From positions 1,230,501 to 1,294,500 of the forward strand of contig JADJOX010000007.1 of NCBI GenBank assembly GCA_016713565.1: a stretch of DNA of 64,000 nt. Reading direction: 5' to 3'. Position numbers and translations under genes: made by a program. Positions 16,892 through 25,384 of this stretch are shown in pieces. The notes below the pieces were generated by a model. The model did no database searches, was not told the origin of the DNA, and was given only the letters and a program-made list of their open reading frames with translations. The DNA comes from Ignavibacteriota bacterium (lineage in GTDB: Bacteria; Bacteroidota; Ignavibacteria; Ignavibacteriales; Melioribacteraceae). How positions within the stretch are numbered: the first letter of the stretch is position 1; each line of letters begins with the position of its first letter.

Positions 16892-18156
16892 GAAATTTTA
16901 GAATTCAACTCTATCACCGTAATTTCGGGTGGCATACCGACTCTTCCCGGAAAACCAATATATCCAATTCCGGTATTTACATAAAGTTGTTGCTCATTTT
17001 CAGAATAAATTCCGCCCCAGCGTTTATAACGCATATTTACCGGACTCCATCTCCATCCGGGAATTTCAATTCCAAATTGTGCACCATGCGTATGTCCAGA
17101 AAGTGTAAGATCAATATTTGTATAGCCTAAAACCTGTTCATCCCAATGTGTTGGATCATGCGACATTAATATTTTAAATTTATTCTCATCAACATTTTCC
17201 ATCGCTTTTTTCAAATTGCCGTATTGAGGAAACGGCGGCAATCCCCAATTTTCAACACCCATCAATTCAATTGATTCACCCAATATTTCAATTTTTCTAT
17301 TTTCATTCAGCAGTAAATCCAAGCCAATATTTTTCTGCAACTGTTTAAGTCTTTCCAAATTATTAAGTCTATCCATTTCCGATTTCCACTGAAAATATTC
17401 GCCGTAATCATGATTTCCCAAGATTGAATACTTGCCATATTTTGCTTTTAATTTGGATAATATTTCTAAAAAACTATCCATTTCTTCAGAGATATTATTT
17501 ACCATATCTCCCGTAAATAAAAACAGATCTGGGTTTAAAGAATTTACACTTTGGACAATTTCTTCAACGAAATCTTTTTGATTTAACATGCTGCCGATAT
17601 GAAAATCGGAAAGCTGAACGATTTTCAATCCGTTAAAATTTTTGGGGATTTTTGAGGAAAATATTTTTTCATTTCTAACGGTTATATTAAATCTTCCCCA
17701 GCCAATTCCGTAAATCAAAGACACAAACGGTATACCTGCTGTAATTATTCCAACTTGCGTTAAAAACTTACTTCTTGAAATTTTTTGCGAATTGACTTCT
17801 TCCGGATTTTGCTTTTTTATTTTGGAAATAAAATTTACCGATAAGCGAAAAATATCATCAATAAAATTAAAGCCGATAAATATTAACTTGGGAATGTAAA
17901 ACAAAATAAAAGTACCGGATAAAAAATGAAAGTAAATAATAAATTCTGCGGGATTTATCCTTTCCTGAAGAGCCGGCACCAAAAATATTCCGGCAATCAA
18001 AATTACCGGAATAACCCAAAAGAGAATTTTAATTATTTTTTTTTGCGATTTGCCTAAATCGATTATTAATTTCTTTACTCCGCGAAACACATAAAAATCA
18101 ATTGCTAATATTATTGCGCTGAAAATTAGCGCAAAGTATATTGGATTATTTCTCAT
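16888..18156 (-). CDS. membrane-anchored metallophosphoesterase (YkuE/YaeI-type)
   Basis: The 422-residue protein has three or four N-terminal membrane helices within about 130 residues. A calcineurin-like phosphoesterase domain follows with the full metal set: QLSDFHIG, FTGDMVN, LGNHDYG, LMSHDP and LSGHTHGAQFG. It ends with GIGYIGFPGRVGMPPEITV, typical of the YkuE/YaeI group, which act at the membrane on phosphoesters of lipids or envelope compounds. Its start is 1 base after the stop of rsgA, so the two are cotranscribed; the reason is unclear. Confidence 0.9.
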   Translation of the reverse strand: MRNNPIYFALIFSAIILAIDFYVFRGVKKLIIDLGKSQKKIIKILFWVIPVILIAGIFLVPALQERINPAEFIIYFHFLSGTFILFYIPKLIFIGFNFIDDIFRLSVNFISKIKKQNPEEVNSQKISRSKFLTQVGIITAGIPFVSLIYGIGWGRFNITVRNEKIFSSKIPKNFNGLKIVQLSDFHIGSMLNQKDFVEEIVQSVNSLNPDLFLFTGDMVNNISEEMDSFLEILSKLKAKYGKYSILGNHDYGEYFQWKSEMDRLNNLERLKQLQKNIGLDLLLNENRKIEILGESIELMGVENWGLPPFPQYGNLKKAMENVDENKFKILMSHDPTHWDEQVLGYTNIDLTLSGHTHGAQFGIEIPGWRWSPVNMRYKRWGGIYSENEQQLYVNTGIGYIGFPGRVGMPPEITVIELNSKIS

Positions 18157-18157
18157 A

Positions 18158-19231
18158 TTATCTTTTTCTTGTTTTATGTTCTTTTAAAACCGATTTTATC
18201 ATTTTACCAAACTCTTTATCACGTTTTCTTTTTTCAACATAAGAGCGTTCATAATATTGAGATTCTTTTCTTAACTTCATAAAATTGCCGTATCTTTTTT
18301 CTGAAATTTGATTGTTTTTAACCGCTTCAAGAATAGCACAACCCTTTTCAACCGTATGTGTACAATCGGAAAATTGGCATTGTTCCATTAGACTTGTAAT
18401 TTCATCAAAAGTTTTTTCTATTCCGTCATTCGCTGAAATATTTCCAAGCTCACGCATTCCAGGCGTATCAATTATCATTGCGCCATTTTCTAACATCACA
18501 AGCTGACGCGACGTTGTTGTGTGTTTTCCTTTGCTGTCGCTTTTCCTTACTTCATTTGTTTGAAATTTATCTTCGCCCAAAAGTTTGTTTATAAACGTCG
18601 TTTTTCCAACTCCCGAAGAACCGATGATGCAGTACGTTTTCTTTGGCTGAAATATTTGGCGTAAATTTTCTATATCATCATTAAAGCTGCTGAACGCGTA
18701 TGTTAGAATTTCCGGATTATCATTCTTTACTTTATCTGAAATTTTTTCAACTTCATTTGAATTAAGCAAATCAGATTTACTTAAAAGTATAACGGGTTTT
18801 ATATTAAATTCATTCACCATTATCAAATATCGTTCAAGCCGATTTGTATTAAAATCATTATCTAAAGATTGAATTATTATCGCAAAATCAACATTTGCCG
18901 CAATTAATTGAAATTCTATTTTCTTGCCCGGTGATTTTCTTGTTAGCAAGGTCTTTCGTTCCAAAACTTTGTGTATTATCGCAGTCGAATCCTCATCAAA
19001 ATTTTGAAAATAAACAAAATCTCCTACCGTAGGAAAATCCAAACTGCTTTCTGCCGAAAACATAAGATTGCCTGTCACTTTTGCAAAATATTCTTTTGTT
19101 CCGTCGTTGATTATAAAGCTTTCTCTATTTACTGATATAACTCGAGCTAATTTAAATTCCGCATTTTTATATAAATTAAGTTCTTCCTCATTAATGCCAA
19201 GCGAGTAAATATTCATTACTGATTTCTCCAA
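18158..19231 (-). CDS. rsgA: ribosome small-subunit-dependent GTPase A
   Basis: The 357-residue protein has the circularly permuted GTPase order of RsgA/YjeQ: an N-terminal OB fold, then LLSKSDL (G4), the G1 loop GSSGVGKTT, a switch-I region with TTTSRQ and G3 DTPGM. A C-terminal zinc knuckle follows (CQFSDCTH with a later C). It acts in late 30S subunit maturation in the cytoplasm. Met6 is an alternative start. A metallophosphoesterase gene follows directly on the same strand. Confidence 0.95.
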   Translation of the reverse strand: MEKSVMNIYSLGINEEELNLYKNAEFKLARVISVNRESFIINDGTKEYFAKVTGNLMFSAESSLDFPTVGDFVYFQNFDEDSTAIIHKVLERKTLLTRKSPGKKIEFQLIAANVDFAIIIQSLDNDFNTNRLERYLIMVNEFNIKPVILLSKSDLLNSNEVEKISDKVKNDNPEILTYAFSSFNDDIENLRQIFQPKKTYCIIGSSGVGKTTFINKLLGEDKFQTNEVRKSDSKGKHTTTSRQLVMLENGAMIIDTPGMRELGNISANDGIEKTFDEITSLMEQCQFSDCTHTVEKGCAILEAVKNNQISEKRYGNFMKLRKESQYYERSYVEKRKRDKEFGKMIKSVLKEHKTRKR

Positions 19232-19401
19232 AATTAATAGTTTTCTATTATGATAGTTATTTTTCTATCTAAGTTTTTCGATGTAATTTTATAAGCATTG
19301 TGCTTAATAAAATTAATTTTTAGGCAATCATAATTCGGTTTGTTTTCTTGGCTATTTGTTGATTTAAAAATATATTTTTACCAATTTTTATACAAGAATT
19401 T

Positions 19402-19421
19402 TTACAAATAAAGATTTGTAA
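19402..19421. promoter_or_regulatory. perfect inverted repeat upstream of the SdpI-family gene
   Basis: TTACAAAT, a 4-base AAAG centre and ATTTGTAA form a perfect 20-base palindrome whose right end is 32 bases before the start at 19454. It may be a regulator site or part of the promoter. The 14-mer TTTACAAATAAAGA that covers its left arm occurs again at 36928-36941, before another gene. Confidence 0.3.
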
Positions 19422-19453
19422 TTATTTGTACTTTTTTAATATTATTTTAAAAT

Positions 19454-19792
19454 ATGATAACGAGCTTTATAACATTTTTCGCAACTGGATTAATCTTTAT
19501 ACTTTTATCAATTCCATTGATAAAACGAAAAATTAAGATTAATAATTGGTATGGAATACGACTTCCCCAAACAATGGAAAATGAAGCTGTTTGGTATGAA
19601 GTAAATGAAAAAGCCGGAAGATACATGTTTTTATTTGGCTGTTTGCTTTCATCAGTAACTGTATTATTATATTTTTTTCCATTTATCGATGAAGTTTATA
19701 CCATTTTTATTTTGCTGGCGTTGCTTATCGCCGGGTCCATTTTATTAATCGTTAAATCAATAAGTTACGCGAACAGAATTGAAATTCAATAA
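19454..19792 (+). CDS. SdpI-family membrane protein
   Basis: The 112-residue protein has three membrane helices (about 3-22, 54-75 and 80-103). Between the first two is the conserved SdpI/YhfL cytoplasmic motif NNWYGIRLPQT followed by W and N residues (AVWYEVNEKAGR). The family is named for the Bacillus SdpI immunity protein against the SdpC toxin, but short stand-alone members like this are widespread and their function is unknown. No toxin gene is nearby. The gene is on its own and converges with the T9SS protein gene. Confidence 0.8.
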   Translation: MITSFITFFATGLIFILLSIPLIKRKIKINNWYGIRLPQTMENEAVWYEVNEKAGRYMFLFGCLLSSVTVLLYFFPFIDEVYTIFILLALLIAGSILLIVKSISYANRIEIQ

Positions 19793-19799
19793 AACTGAA

Positions 19800-20573
19800 T
19801 TACTTTACTAATAACATTTTCTTGGAAAATACTTTGCCTTCGTTTTGAATTCGATATATATAAGCGCCGGCCGCTAAATTTGAACCGTCAAAAATTATTT
19901 TATAAATTCCGTTTTCTTTAACTTCATCAACTAAAGTGAAAATTTTTTGTCCTAATAAATTGAAAACATCAATGGTAACATTTGATTCCCGTGGAATTGA
20001 AAAACTAATTATTGTAGTTGGGTTAAACGGATTAGGGTAATTTTGGTAAAGTGTTAATTCGTTTGGAATTTCGTTATTTGAAATATTTGTTGTAATTTTT
20101 TCCAAAACCGCCGCTACAATTTTAGTGTTGGTTCCACTTTTTGTGCTGCCCTGCATTCCGGCCAGGTAAAATGAAACATTGCCCGTTCCTTCGGCAGGTG
20201 CCGTCCATGTAAATTTAGCCGTATCAATATTGTTGGAACTTGCGTGAATTCCACTTTCTGTACCGTTAATAGAATACAATGATGAATTACTTTTTGCCGT
20301 AAATGTTCCTGCAACAACAGTTGAACTGCCTACTCGTGAAGAAAGATTAAAATTCGAAATTTTATTTCCGCTGCTGTATGTTACAACTATATCATAAGTT
20401 TTCTGCGGTTCATATTCCGTTGGTAAACCATTGATTATTATTGATCCCTTGCCGCTGCCGTGACATGAAGACGCGCAAGTTCCTTTACTTCCCGGCGCAC
20501 CTGAATATCCGGTATATGATGGTTTTGCAAATAAAATACCGGAAGCTAATAATAATGTCAATATATATTTCAT
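19800..20573 (-). CDS. T9SS-exported protein with choice-of-anchor V-like domain and CxxxCH motif
   Basis: The 257-residue protein has a signal peptide, then GYSGAPGSKGTCASSCHGSG with C33, C37 and H38, a beta-sandwich domain of about 120 residues (Reeler-like, choice-of-anchor V type), and an 80-residue type A T9SS sorting domain beginning NYPNPFNPTT and ending KKMLLVK. It should be exported across the outer membrane and anchored or released. CxxxCH resembles a c-type haem site with one extra spacer residue; whether haem is bound is unknown. The presence of the sorting domain implies that the cell has a T9SS. Confidence 0.85.
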   Translation of the reverse strand: MKYILTLLLASGILFAKPSYTGYSGAPGSKGTCASSCHGSGKGSIIINGLPTEYEPQKTYDIVVTYSSGNKISNFNLSSRVGSSTVVAGTFTAKSNSSLYSINGTESGIHASSNNIDTAKFTWTAPAEGTGNVSFYLAGMQGSTKSGTNTKIVAAVLEKITTNISNNEIPNELTLYQNYPNPFNPTTIISFSIPRESNVTIDVFNLLGQKIFTLVDEVKENGIYKIIFDGSNLAAGAYIYRIQNEGKVFSKKMLLVK

Positions 20574-20800
20574 TTAATTTCCATTTAGGTCAGTTCATAT
20601 TATTATTTTAATGTTATTGATATTATTTAATTAAAATAGTTCAAAAAAAAATGACTTTTATAATTATACTTTTTTAATCATTTTTAAGACAACATATCTT
20701 AACAAAAAGTTTAATTAAAAATAATATATATGACCAACTCTTACATTAAATTTATAAATTCTTTAAAATTTATTTTTTTTAAATTTTTGTCGGAGTTATA

Positions 20801-23125
20801 TTGCCTAAGCTTTTGACTATTGCTGTTTTTTTATTCTTTTCTAATTTAATAATTCATTGCCAAAATAACTCATATACAATTAGCGGCTTTGTATATGACG
20901 CTACGAACGGTGAAACTTTAATTGGCGCCAATATTTTTGTAAAAGAAATAAATGCCGGTACCGCTTCAAACTCATACGGATTTTACTCACTTACAATTCC
21001 ATCCGGAAAATATAATGTTGAGATTAGCTTTGTAGGATTTGAAAAACAAGTACTAAAGTTTGATTTGACTAATAACATTAAACAAAATGTTCAACTTAAA
21101 AGATCTGATTTTAATTTGGAAGAAGTTATTGTTTCAGATAAAAAAGCCGATGAAAATATTAAATCCACCAAAATGGGAACTACTGAAATCGCGCCAAGAG
21201 AAATAGAAAAAGTTCCCGTAATTTTCGGTGAAAAAGATATTTTAAAAACTATTCAACTTTTACCCGGAGTTTCATCTGCGGGAGAAGGAAACAGCGGATT
21301 TATTGTCCGCGGAGGTTCCGCTGATCAGAATTTAATTATTCTTGATGAAGCACCCGTTTATAACGCTTCACATTTAATGGGATTTTTTTCAGTCTTTAAT
21401 TCAGACGCGATTAAAAGCGCAAAAATTATAAAAGGAATCGGCGGACCTGAATACGGCGGAAGATTAAGTTCCGTACTTGATATTTCAATGAAAGACGGAA
21501 GCTTGAAAAATTATTCGGCTTATGGTGGTATTGGATTAATTTCTTCAAGACTTACAGTTGAAGGGCCAATTAAAGAAAATACCGGTTCTTTTATATTTGC
21601 CGGAAGAAGAACTTACGCCGATCTGTTTTTTCCGCTCTTTGGTGATGATCAGCTGAAAAAATCCGCATTGTACTTTTATGATTTTAACGGGAAGATTAAT
21701 TATATGCTTGGCGAATCTGATCGCATTTATCTTTCCGGTTACAATGGAAGAGATATATTTAGCTTTAACAATGAATTTGGTTTTGATTGGGGAAACACTA
21801 CTGCTACATTAAGATGGAATCATATTTTTAATGAAAAATTATTTTCAAATTCTACTTTAATTTACAGTGATTATAATTATGATATTAACATTGAAGATAG
21901 CGATCAATCCACAACTGTAAGTTCCGGTATTAGAGATATAAATTTTCTGCAGGATTTTCAATACTATTTTAACTCAAAAAATACTTTCAAATTCGGATTG
22001 AACGCTATTTATCACACTTTTCTTCCCGGTGAAATTTCTGTAACCGGAAATACTAATTTTAATTCAAAAAAAATTGATGACAATTTTGCCTTAGAGTTTA
22101 ATTTATATTTTGGACATGAATGGAGTTTTTCCGACGTATTAAAATTTAATTATGGAATTCGATATTCAACTTTCAATTTGATAGGCAGCGGAAAAGTATA
22201 TTCTTTTAACGAAGACGGAAATTTATTAAATACTAAAATCTACAGTGACGGCGAATTGATAAAAACATATAATTTTTTGGAACCAAGATTTTCCGCAAAT
22301 TATTTGTTGGATGAAACAAGTTCAATCAAATTAGGATACGCAAGAAACACACAAAATATTCACCTGCTTTCTACGGCTTCCACTTCCACTCCTTTGGATA
22401 TTTGGCAGCCAAGCACTTCAATTATTAAACCTGAAGAATCAAATTTAATTTCGTTGGGATATTTTAAAAACTTCGATAATAACTCATATGAATCTTCAAT
22501 TGAAATTTATTATAAAGATATGAAGAATTTGATTGAGTATAAAAACGGCGCCGATATTTTCCTAAATGAATTTATAGAATCTCAATTAGTCTTTGGTGAA
22601 GGATGGTCATATGGCGCTGAATTTTACATTGGAAAGAAAATCGGAAATTTTACCGGATGGTTAAGTTATACGTTATCGGCAACCGAAAGAAAATTTGATA
22701 AAATCAATAACGGAAAAAGTTTTCCGGCAAGGCAGGACAAGACACATGATATTGCTTTAGTTGGAATTTATAATTTAAATGAAAATTGGTCATTATCCGC
22801 AAATTGGGTTTATTATACAGGAATCGCTGCGACTTTTCCAAGCGGTAAATATCAAATTGACGGACAAACTATTAATCTCTACACTGAAAGAAATGGTTAT
22901 AGAATGCCTGATTACCATCGTATGGATTTGGGCGCGACTTATTATTTCAACAGATCAAACGAAAAAGAAATGAGTTTGACATTTTCCGCTTATAATGTTT
23001 ACGCAAGACAAAATGCATTTCGCATTACATTTAAAGAAGATGAAAATGACCCGAATAAAACTCAAGCCGTTAAATTAGCATTATTCTCAATTGTTCCATC
23101 AATAACATTTAATTTTAGATTTTAA
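20801..23125 (+). CDS. TonB-dependent receptor with CarboxypepD_reg-like domain
   Basis: The 774-residue outer-membrane protein starts with TTG, supported by CGGAG at 20791-20795. It has a signal peptide, then a carboxypeptidase-regulatory-like domain (about 27-105, YTISGFVYDATNGETLIGAN), a plug domain (about 120-230, FIVRGGSADQNLIILDEAPVY) and a barrel that ends in Phe (SITFNFRF), as expected for assembly by Bam. It uses the TonB system to import a ligand that cannot be read from sequence. A DUF4249 lipoprotein gene follows after 1 base, a pairing common in Bacteroidota. Confidence 0.93.
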   Translation: MPKLLTIAVFLFFSNLIIHCQNNSYTISGFVYDATNGETLIGANIFVKEINAGTASNSYGFYSLTIPSGKYNVEISFVGFEKQVLKFDLTNNIKQNVQLKRSDFNLEEVIVSDKKADENIKSTKMGTTEIAPREIEKVPVIFGEKDILKTIQLLPGVSSAGEGNSGFIVRGGSADQNLIILDEAPVYNASHLMGFFSVFNSDAIKSAKIIKGIGGPEYGGRLSSVLDISMKDGSLKNYSAYGGIGLISSRLTVEGPIKENTGSFIFAGRRTYADLFFPLFGDDQLKKSALYFYDFNGKINYMLGESDRIYLSGYNGRDIFSFNNEFGFDWGNTTATLRWNHIFNEKLFSNSTLIYSDYNYDINIEDSDQSTTVSSGIRDINFLQDFQYYFNSKNTFKFGLNAIYHTFLPGEISVTGNTNFNSKKIDDNFALEFNLYFGHEWSFSDVLKFNYGIRYSTFNLIGSGKVYSFNEDGNLLNTKIYSDGELIKTYNFLEPRFSANYLLDETSSIKLGYARNTQNIHLLSTASTSTPLDIWQPSTSIIKPEESNLISLGYFKNFDNNSYESSIEIYYKDMKNLIEYKNGADIFLNEFIESQLVFGEGWSYGAEFYIGKKIGNFTGWLSYTLSATERKFDKINNGKSFPARQDKTHDIALVGIYNLNENWSLSANWVYYTGIAATFPSGKYQIDGQTINLYTERNGYRMPDYHRMDLGATYYFNRSNEKEMSLTFSAYNVYARQNAFRITFKEDENDPNKTQAVKLALFSIVPSITFNFRF

Positions 23126-23126
23126 T

Positions 23127-23930
23127 ATGAAAAAATATATTTCAATTTTAATGGCTGCCCTGTTAATAAGCTGCGAAGAAGTTATAGAACTCGATTTAAA
23201 TTCAAGTGATCCGCAAGTTGTTATTGAAGCAAATCTTACAAATGATATTTCAAAAAATTTTGTTAAAATTACTGAATCTACGGATTTTTATAATCCGGGA
23301 AATTATATAAATATTTCCAATGCCGAAGTAAAAATTGTCGTTAATAACACAGAGGAATATATATTAAATGAAATTTCTCCCGGAAATTATTTTAACGAAA
23401 ATCTTTTAGCCGTTCCGGAAAATGAATACCGGATTGTTGTTGATTACAGCGGTAAAAATTATGCAGCGGTTTCACAAGTTCCCAAACCAATTTTGATTGA
23501 TAGCCTTTCATACAAACTGGAAACGAGACCGTTTAATAAAGATAAAAAATATCTCGAACTGCACGTACATTTTAAAGACAACCCGGATAGAAAGGATTTT
23601 ATAAGATTTGTGATTTACAAAAACAGCGAAAAACTTGACGGGATTTTCCTTTACGATGACAGATTAACTAACGGAAATAATATTGATTTTTTCTTCTTTA
23701 ATTTTAACGATGAAGAATTTAATTCAGGAGATAAAATTTTAGTGGAATTAAATACAATTGATCAAAAATCACATACATATTTTAAAACTTTAAGAAATGC
23801 CAGAGCAAATTCTCGAAGCGGACCTTTTGGGTCAGCCGCTCCAGCAAATCCGGAAACAAACTGGAATAACAACGCGTTCGGTTATTTTTCAGCATTTGCT
23901 TATTATTCCAAAGAGATTATACTTCAATAA
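23127..23930 (+). CDS. DUF4249 family lipoprotein
   Basis: The 267-residue protein has a short lipoprotein signal (LLISC, Cys16) followed by EEVIELDLNSSDPQVVIEANLTND, the typical DUF4249 opening. The body is an all-beta domain with GPFGSAAPANPETNWNNNAFGYFSAF near the end, also characteristic. DUF4249 proteins are nearly always next to TonB-dependent receptors and are thought to be surface lipoproteins that help the receptor; no biochemical role is established. It begins 1 base after the receptor stop. Confidence 0.85.
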   Translation: MKKYISILMAALLISCEEVIELDLNSSDPQVVIEANLTNDISKNFVKITESTDFYNPGNYINISNAEVKIVVNNTEEYILNEISPGNYFNENLLAVPENEYRIVVDYSGKNYAAVSQVPKPILIDSLSYKLETRPFNKDKKYLELHVHFKDNPDRKDFIRFVIYKNSEKLDGIFLYDDRLTNGNNIDFFFFNFNDEEFNSGDKILVELNTIDQKSHTYFKTLRNARANSRSGPFGSAAPANPETNWNNNAFGYFSAFAYYSKEIILQ

Positions 23931-23945
23931 ATTTTGAAAATAATT

Positions 23946-23979
23946 CAATAAAAAGACATAAAACTCTTGCTTTTTATTG
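23946..23979 (+). terminator. candidate AT-rich hairpin after receptor/DUF4249 operon
   Basis: CAATAAAAAG (23946-23955) is perfectly complementary to CTTTTTATTG (23970-23979), with a 14-base loop, 16 bases after the DUF4249 stop. The stem is AT-rich and has no following T run, so the call is weak. Confidence 0.4.
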
Positions 23980-24055
23980 CCAATCTGTTTAATTATTACG
24001 TAGAAACAATTTCTTATTCTCCATTTTGAATAAATACTAAGTAGGAGATGAGACG

Positions 24056-24697
24056 ATGAAAACATTAAAAAAACAAATCGTAAATCAATCAAGAAGTATT
24101 TCCGCAATAATACTTTCAATTTTGAGTTTTACTATTTTCAATTGTTCAAGTACAGCTGATTTAAGAGTTTCAGAATTTAAATTCAACTATAACGGTGAAA
24201 ATTACCTATTAAGATCAGCTTATTGCCCAAAAAATCCGCGTTCCTGTAATCAAATTATAGGTCCAAATTTTATTGCATCCGACATGAATCAAGATAGGAT
24301 AATTGATGAAGTTATAAACGGCAATATTGAAATCTCTAAAGCTCAAGCCATTTATGATTATTGTCTTGATGTTCTGGCAAAGCAGGGAAAAGTCAATGAA
24401 ATTGATATGGGCAATAAAACTTTTAGTTTTAGCGAGGGAAACAGATCATATGAAATAAAGAGTTTTTCTTCGGTAAAAGGAAACAACTTTAATCAATTTT
24501 CCATTAAAGATAATTTTCACTCAGGTATCGGCGAGATCTCCGTATTTATTGATGATAATTCCGATGGAACGCTGGATGAGACATTAAAAGGTAAAGTTGC
24601 AATTTCTGAAGCTCAAAATAAATATTCAATGGCAATTGAAAAAGGATTATCTGCTCACAATTTATCTAAAGTTAACGGATATATTTTAACAAAATAG
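24056..24697 (+). CDS. exported protein with duplicated EF-hand/dockerin-like acidic loop
   Basis: The 213-residue protein has an N-terminal export signal ending FNC (Cys30), which is a weak lipobox. The rest is two homologous modules about 90 residues apart. Each has an FxFxxNGxxY strand pair, then a D-x-N-x-D-x3-D-E loop (D76, N78, D80, D84, E85 and D166, N168, D170, D174, E175), then a G-x4-IS-x-AQ-x2-Y helix. The loops look like calcium-binding EF-hand or dockerin-type loops. Function is unknown. AGGAGATGAG upstream supports the start. No partner is evident. Confidence 0.75.
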   Translation: MKTLKKQIVNQSRSISAIILSILSFTIFNCSSTADLRVSEFKFNYNGENYLLRSAYCPKNPRSCNQIIGPNFIASDMNQDRIIDEVINGNIEISKAQAIYDYCLDVLAKQGKVNEIDMGNKTFSFSEGNRSYEIKSFSSVKGNNFNQFSIKDNFHSGIGEISVFIDDNSDGTLDETLKGKVAISEAQNKYSMAIEKGLSAHNLSKVNGYILTK

Positions 24698-24739
24698 CAT
24701 TATAATAATTTTCCTTTTGATTTTTGTAATTTTTCAATA

Positions 24740-24756
24740 TATTAACGTTGTTAATA
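24740..24756. promoter_or_regulatory. palindromic candidate operator of the TetR gene
   Basis: TATTAAC, GTT and GTTAATA form a perfect 17-base palindrome ending 27 bases before the TetR start at 24784. Palindromes of this size at the promoter are the normal autoregulatory sites of TetR-family repressors. A TTGTAA at 24725-24730 could be the -35 element, which would place the palindrome between it and the -10 region. Confidence 0.5.
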
Positions 24757-24783
24757 ATTTTAACATGGATAATATATTGAACT

Positions 24784-25377
24784 ATGACAACTGAAAACAA
24801 AAAAATTCAAGAAGAAAGAATGAAGGGATACTTCATTGATTCTACAAAAAAAATATTAAAAGGTGAAGGATTAAAGGCAGTAAATGTTAGAAATATTGCT
24901 CGTGAAGCCGGTTATTCATACGCTACTTTATATAATTATTTTAAAGATATAAAAGATCTTGTTTTTGAATGTATAAAAGATTTCCAATCGGAATGCCAGG
25001 AAATAGTTAATTCTGAAACGGAAAATAGCGCACGCGGAATTGAAAAAATTAAAATGGTTACAAGGTCTTATATCAAATACTTTATTCAGTACCCCGGAAT
25101 ATTTGAATTGTTTTATTTAGAAAAAACGGGAGATTTGGGTCATAAAAAACCTACTTTAACAATGATTTATAATTTTCTTGATGTGCTTTATGGAGATGAG
25201 TGGAATTACTGCGTTGAAAATAATATTTTCTCAAAAGAATCCATTGAAACTAAAAGTAATATATTGAAAAATTTTTCTGTCGGAATGCTCTTATTTTATT
25301 TAAACAGATACAGTCCGGCAGATTATTCCAAATTTATTGAGCTTTCAAATAAGCAAATTGATTACATTCTTTTATAA
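24784..25377 (+). CDS. TetR-family transcriptional regulator
   Basis: The 197-residue protein has a TetR DNA-binding domain in its first 60 residues: GLKAVNVRNIAREAGYSYATLYNYF, the usual helix-turn-helix with the YATLYNYF recognition helix. The C-terminal ligand domain is unremarkable, with an FFLYLEKTG-like TetR_C motif near 115 (IFELFYLEKTG). The ligand is unknown. It probably represses itself through the palindrome at 24740. The only close neighbour on its strand is the EF-hand-like exported protein gene upstream; the amidase gene converges on it. Confidence 0.9.
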   Translation: MTTENKKIQEERMKGYFIDSTKKILKGEGLKAVNVRNIAREAGYSYATLYNYFKDIKDLVFECIKDFQSECQEIVNSETENSARGIEKIKMVTRSYIKYFIQYPGIFELFYLEKTGDLGHKKPTLTMIYNFLDVLYGDEWNYCVENNIFSKESIETKSNILKNFSVGMLLFYLNRYSPADYSKFIELSNKQIDYILL

Positions 25378-25384
25378 TTACTTT

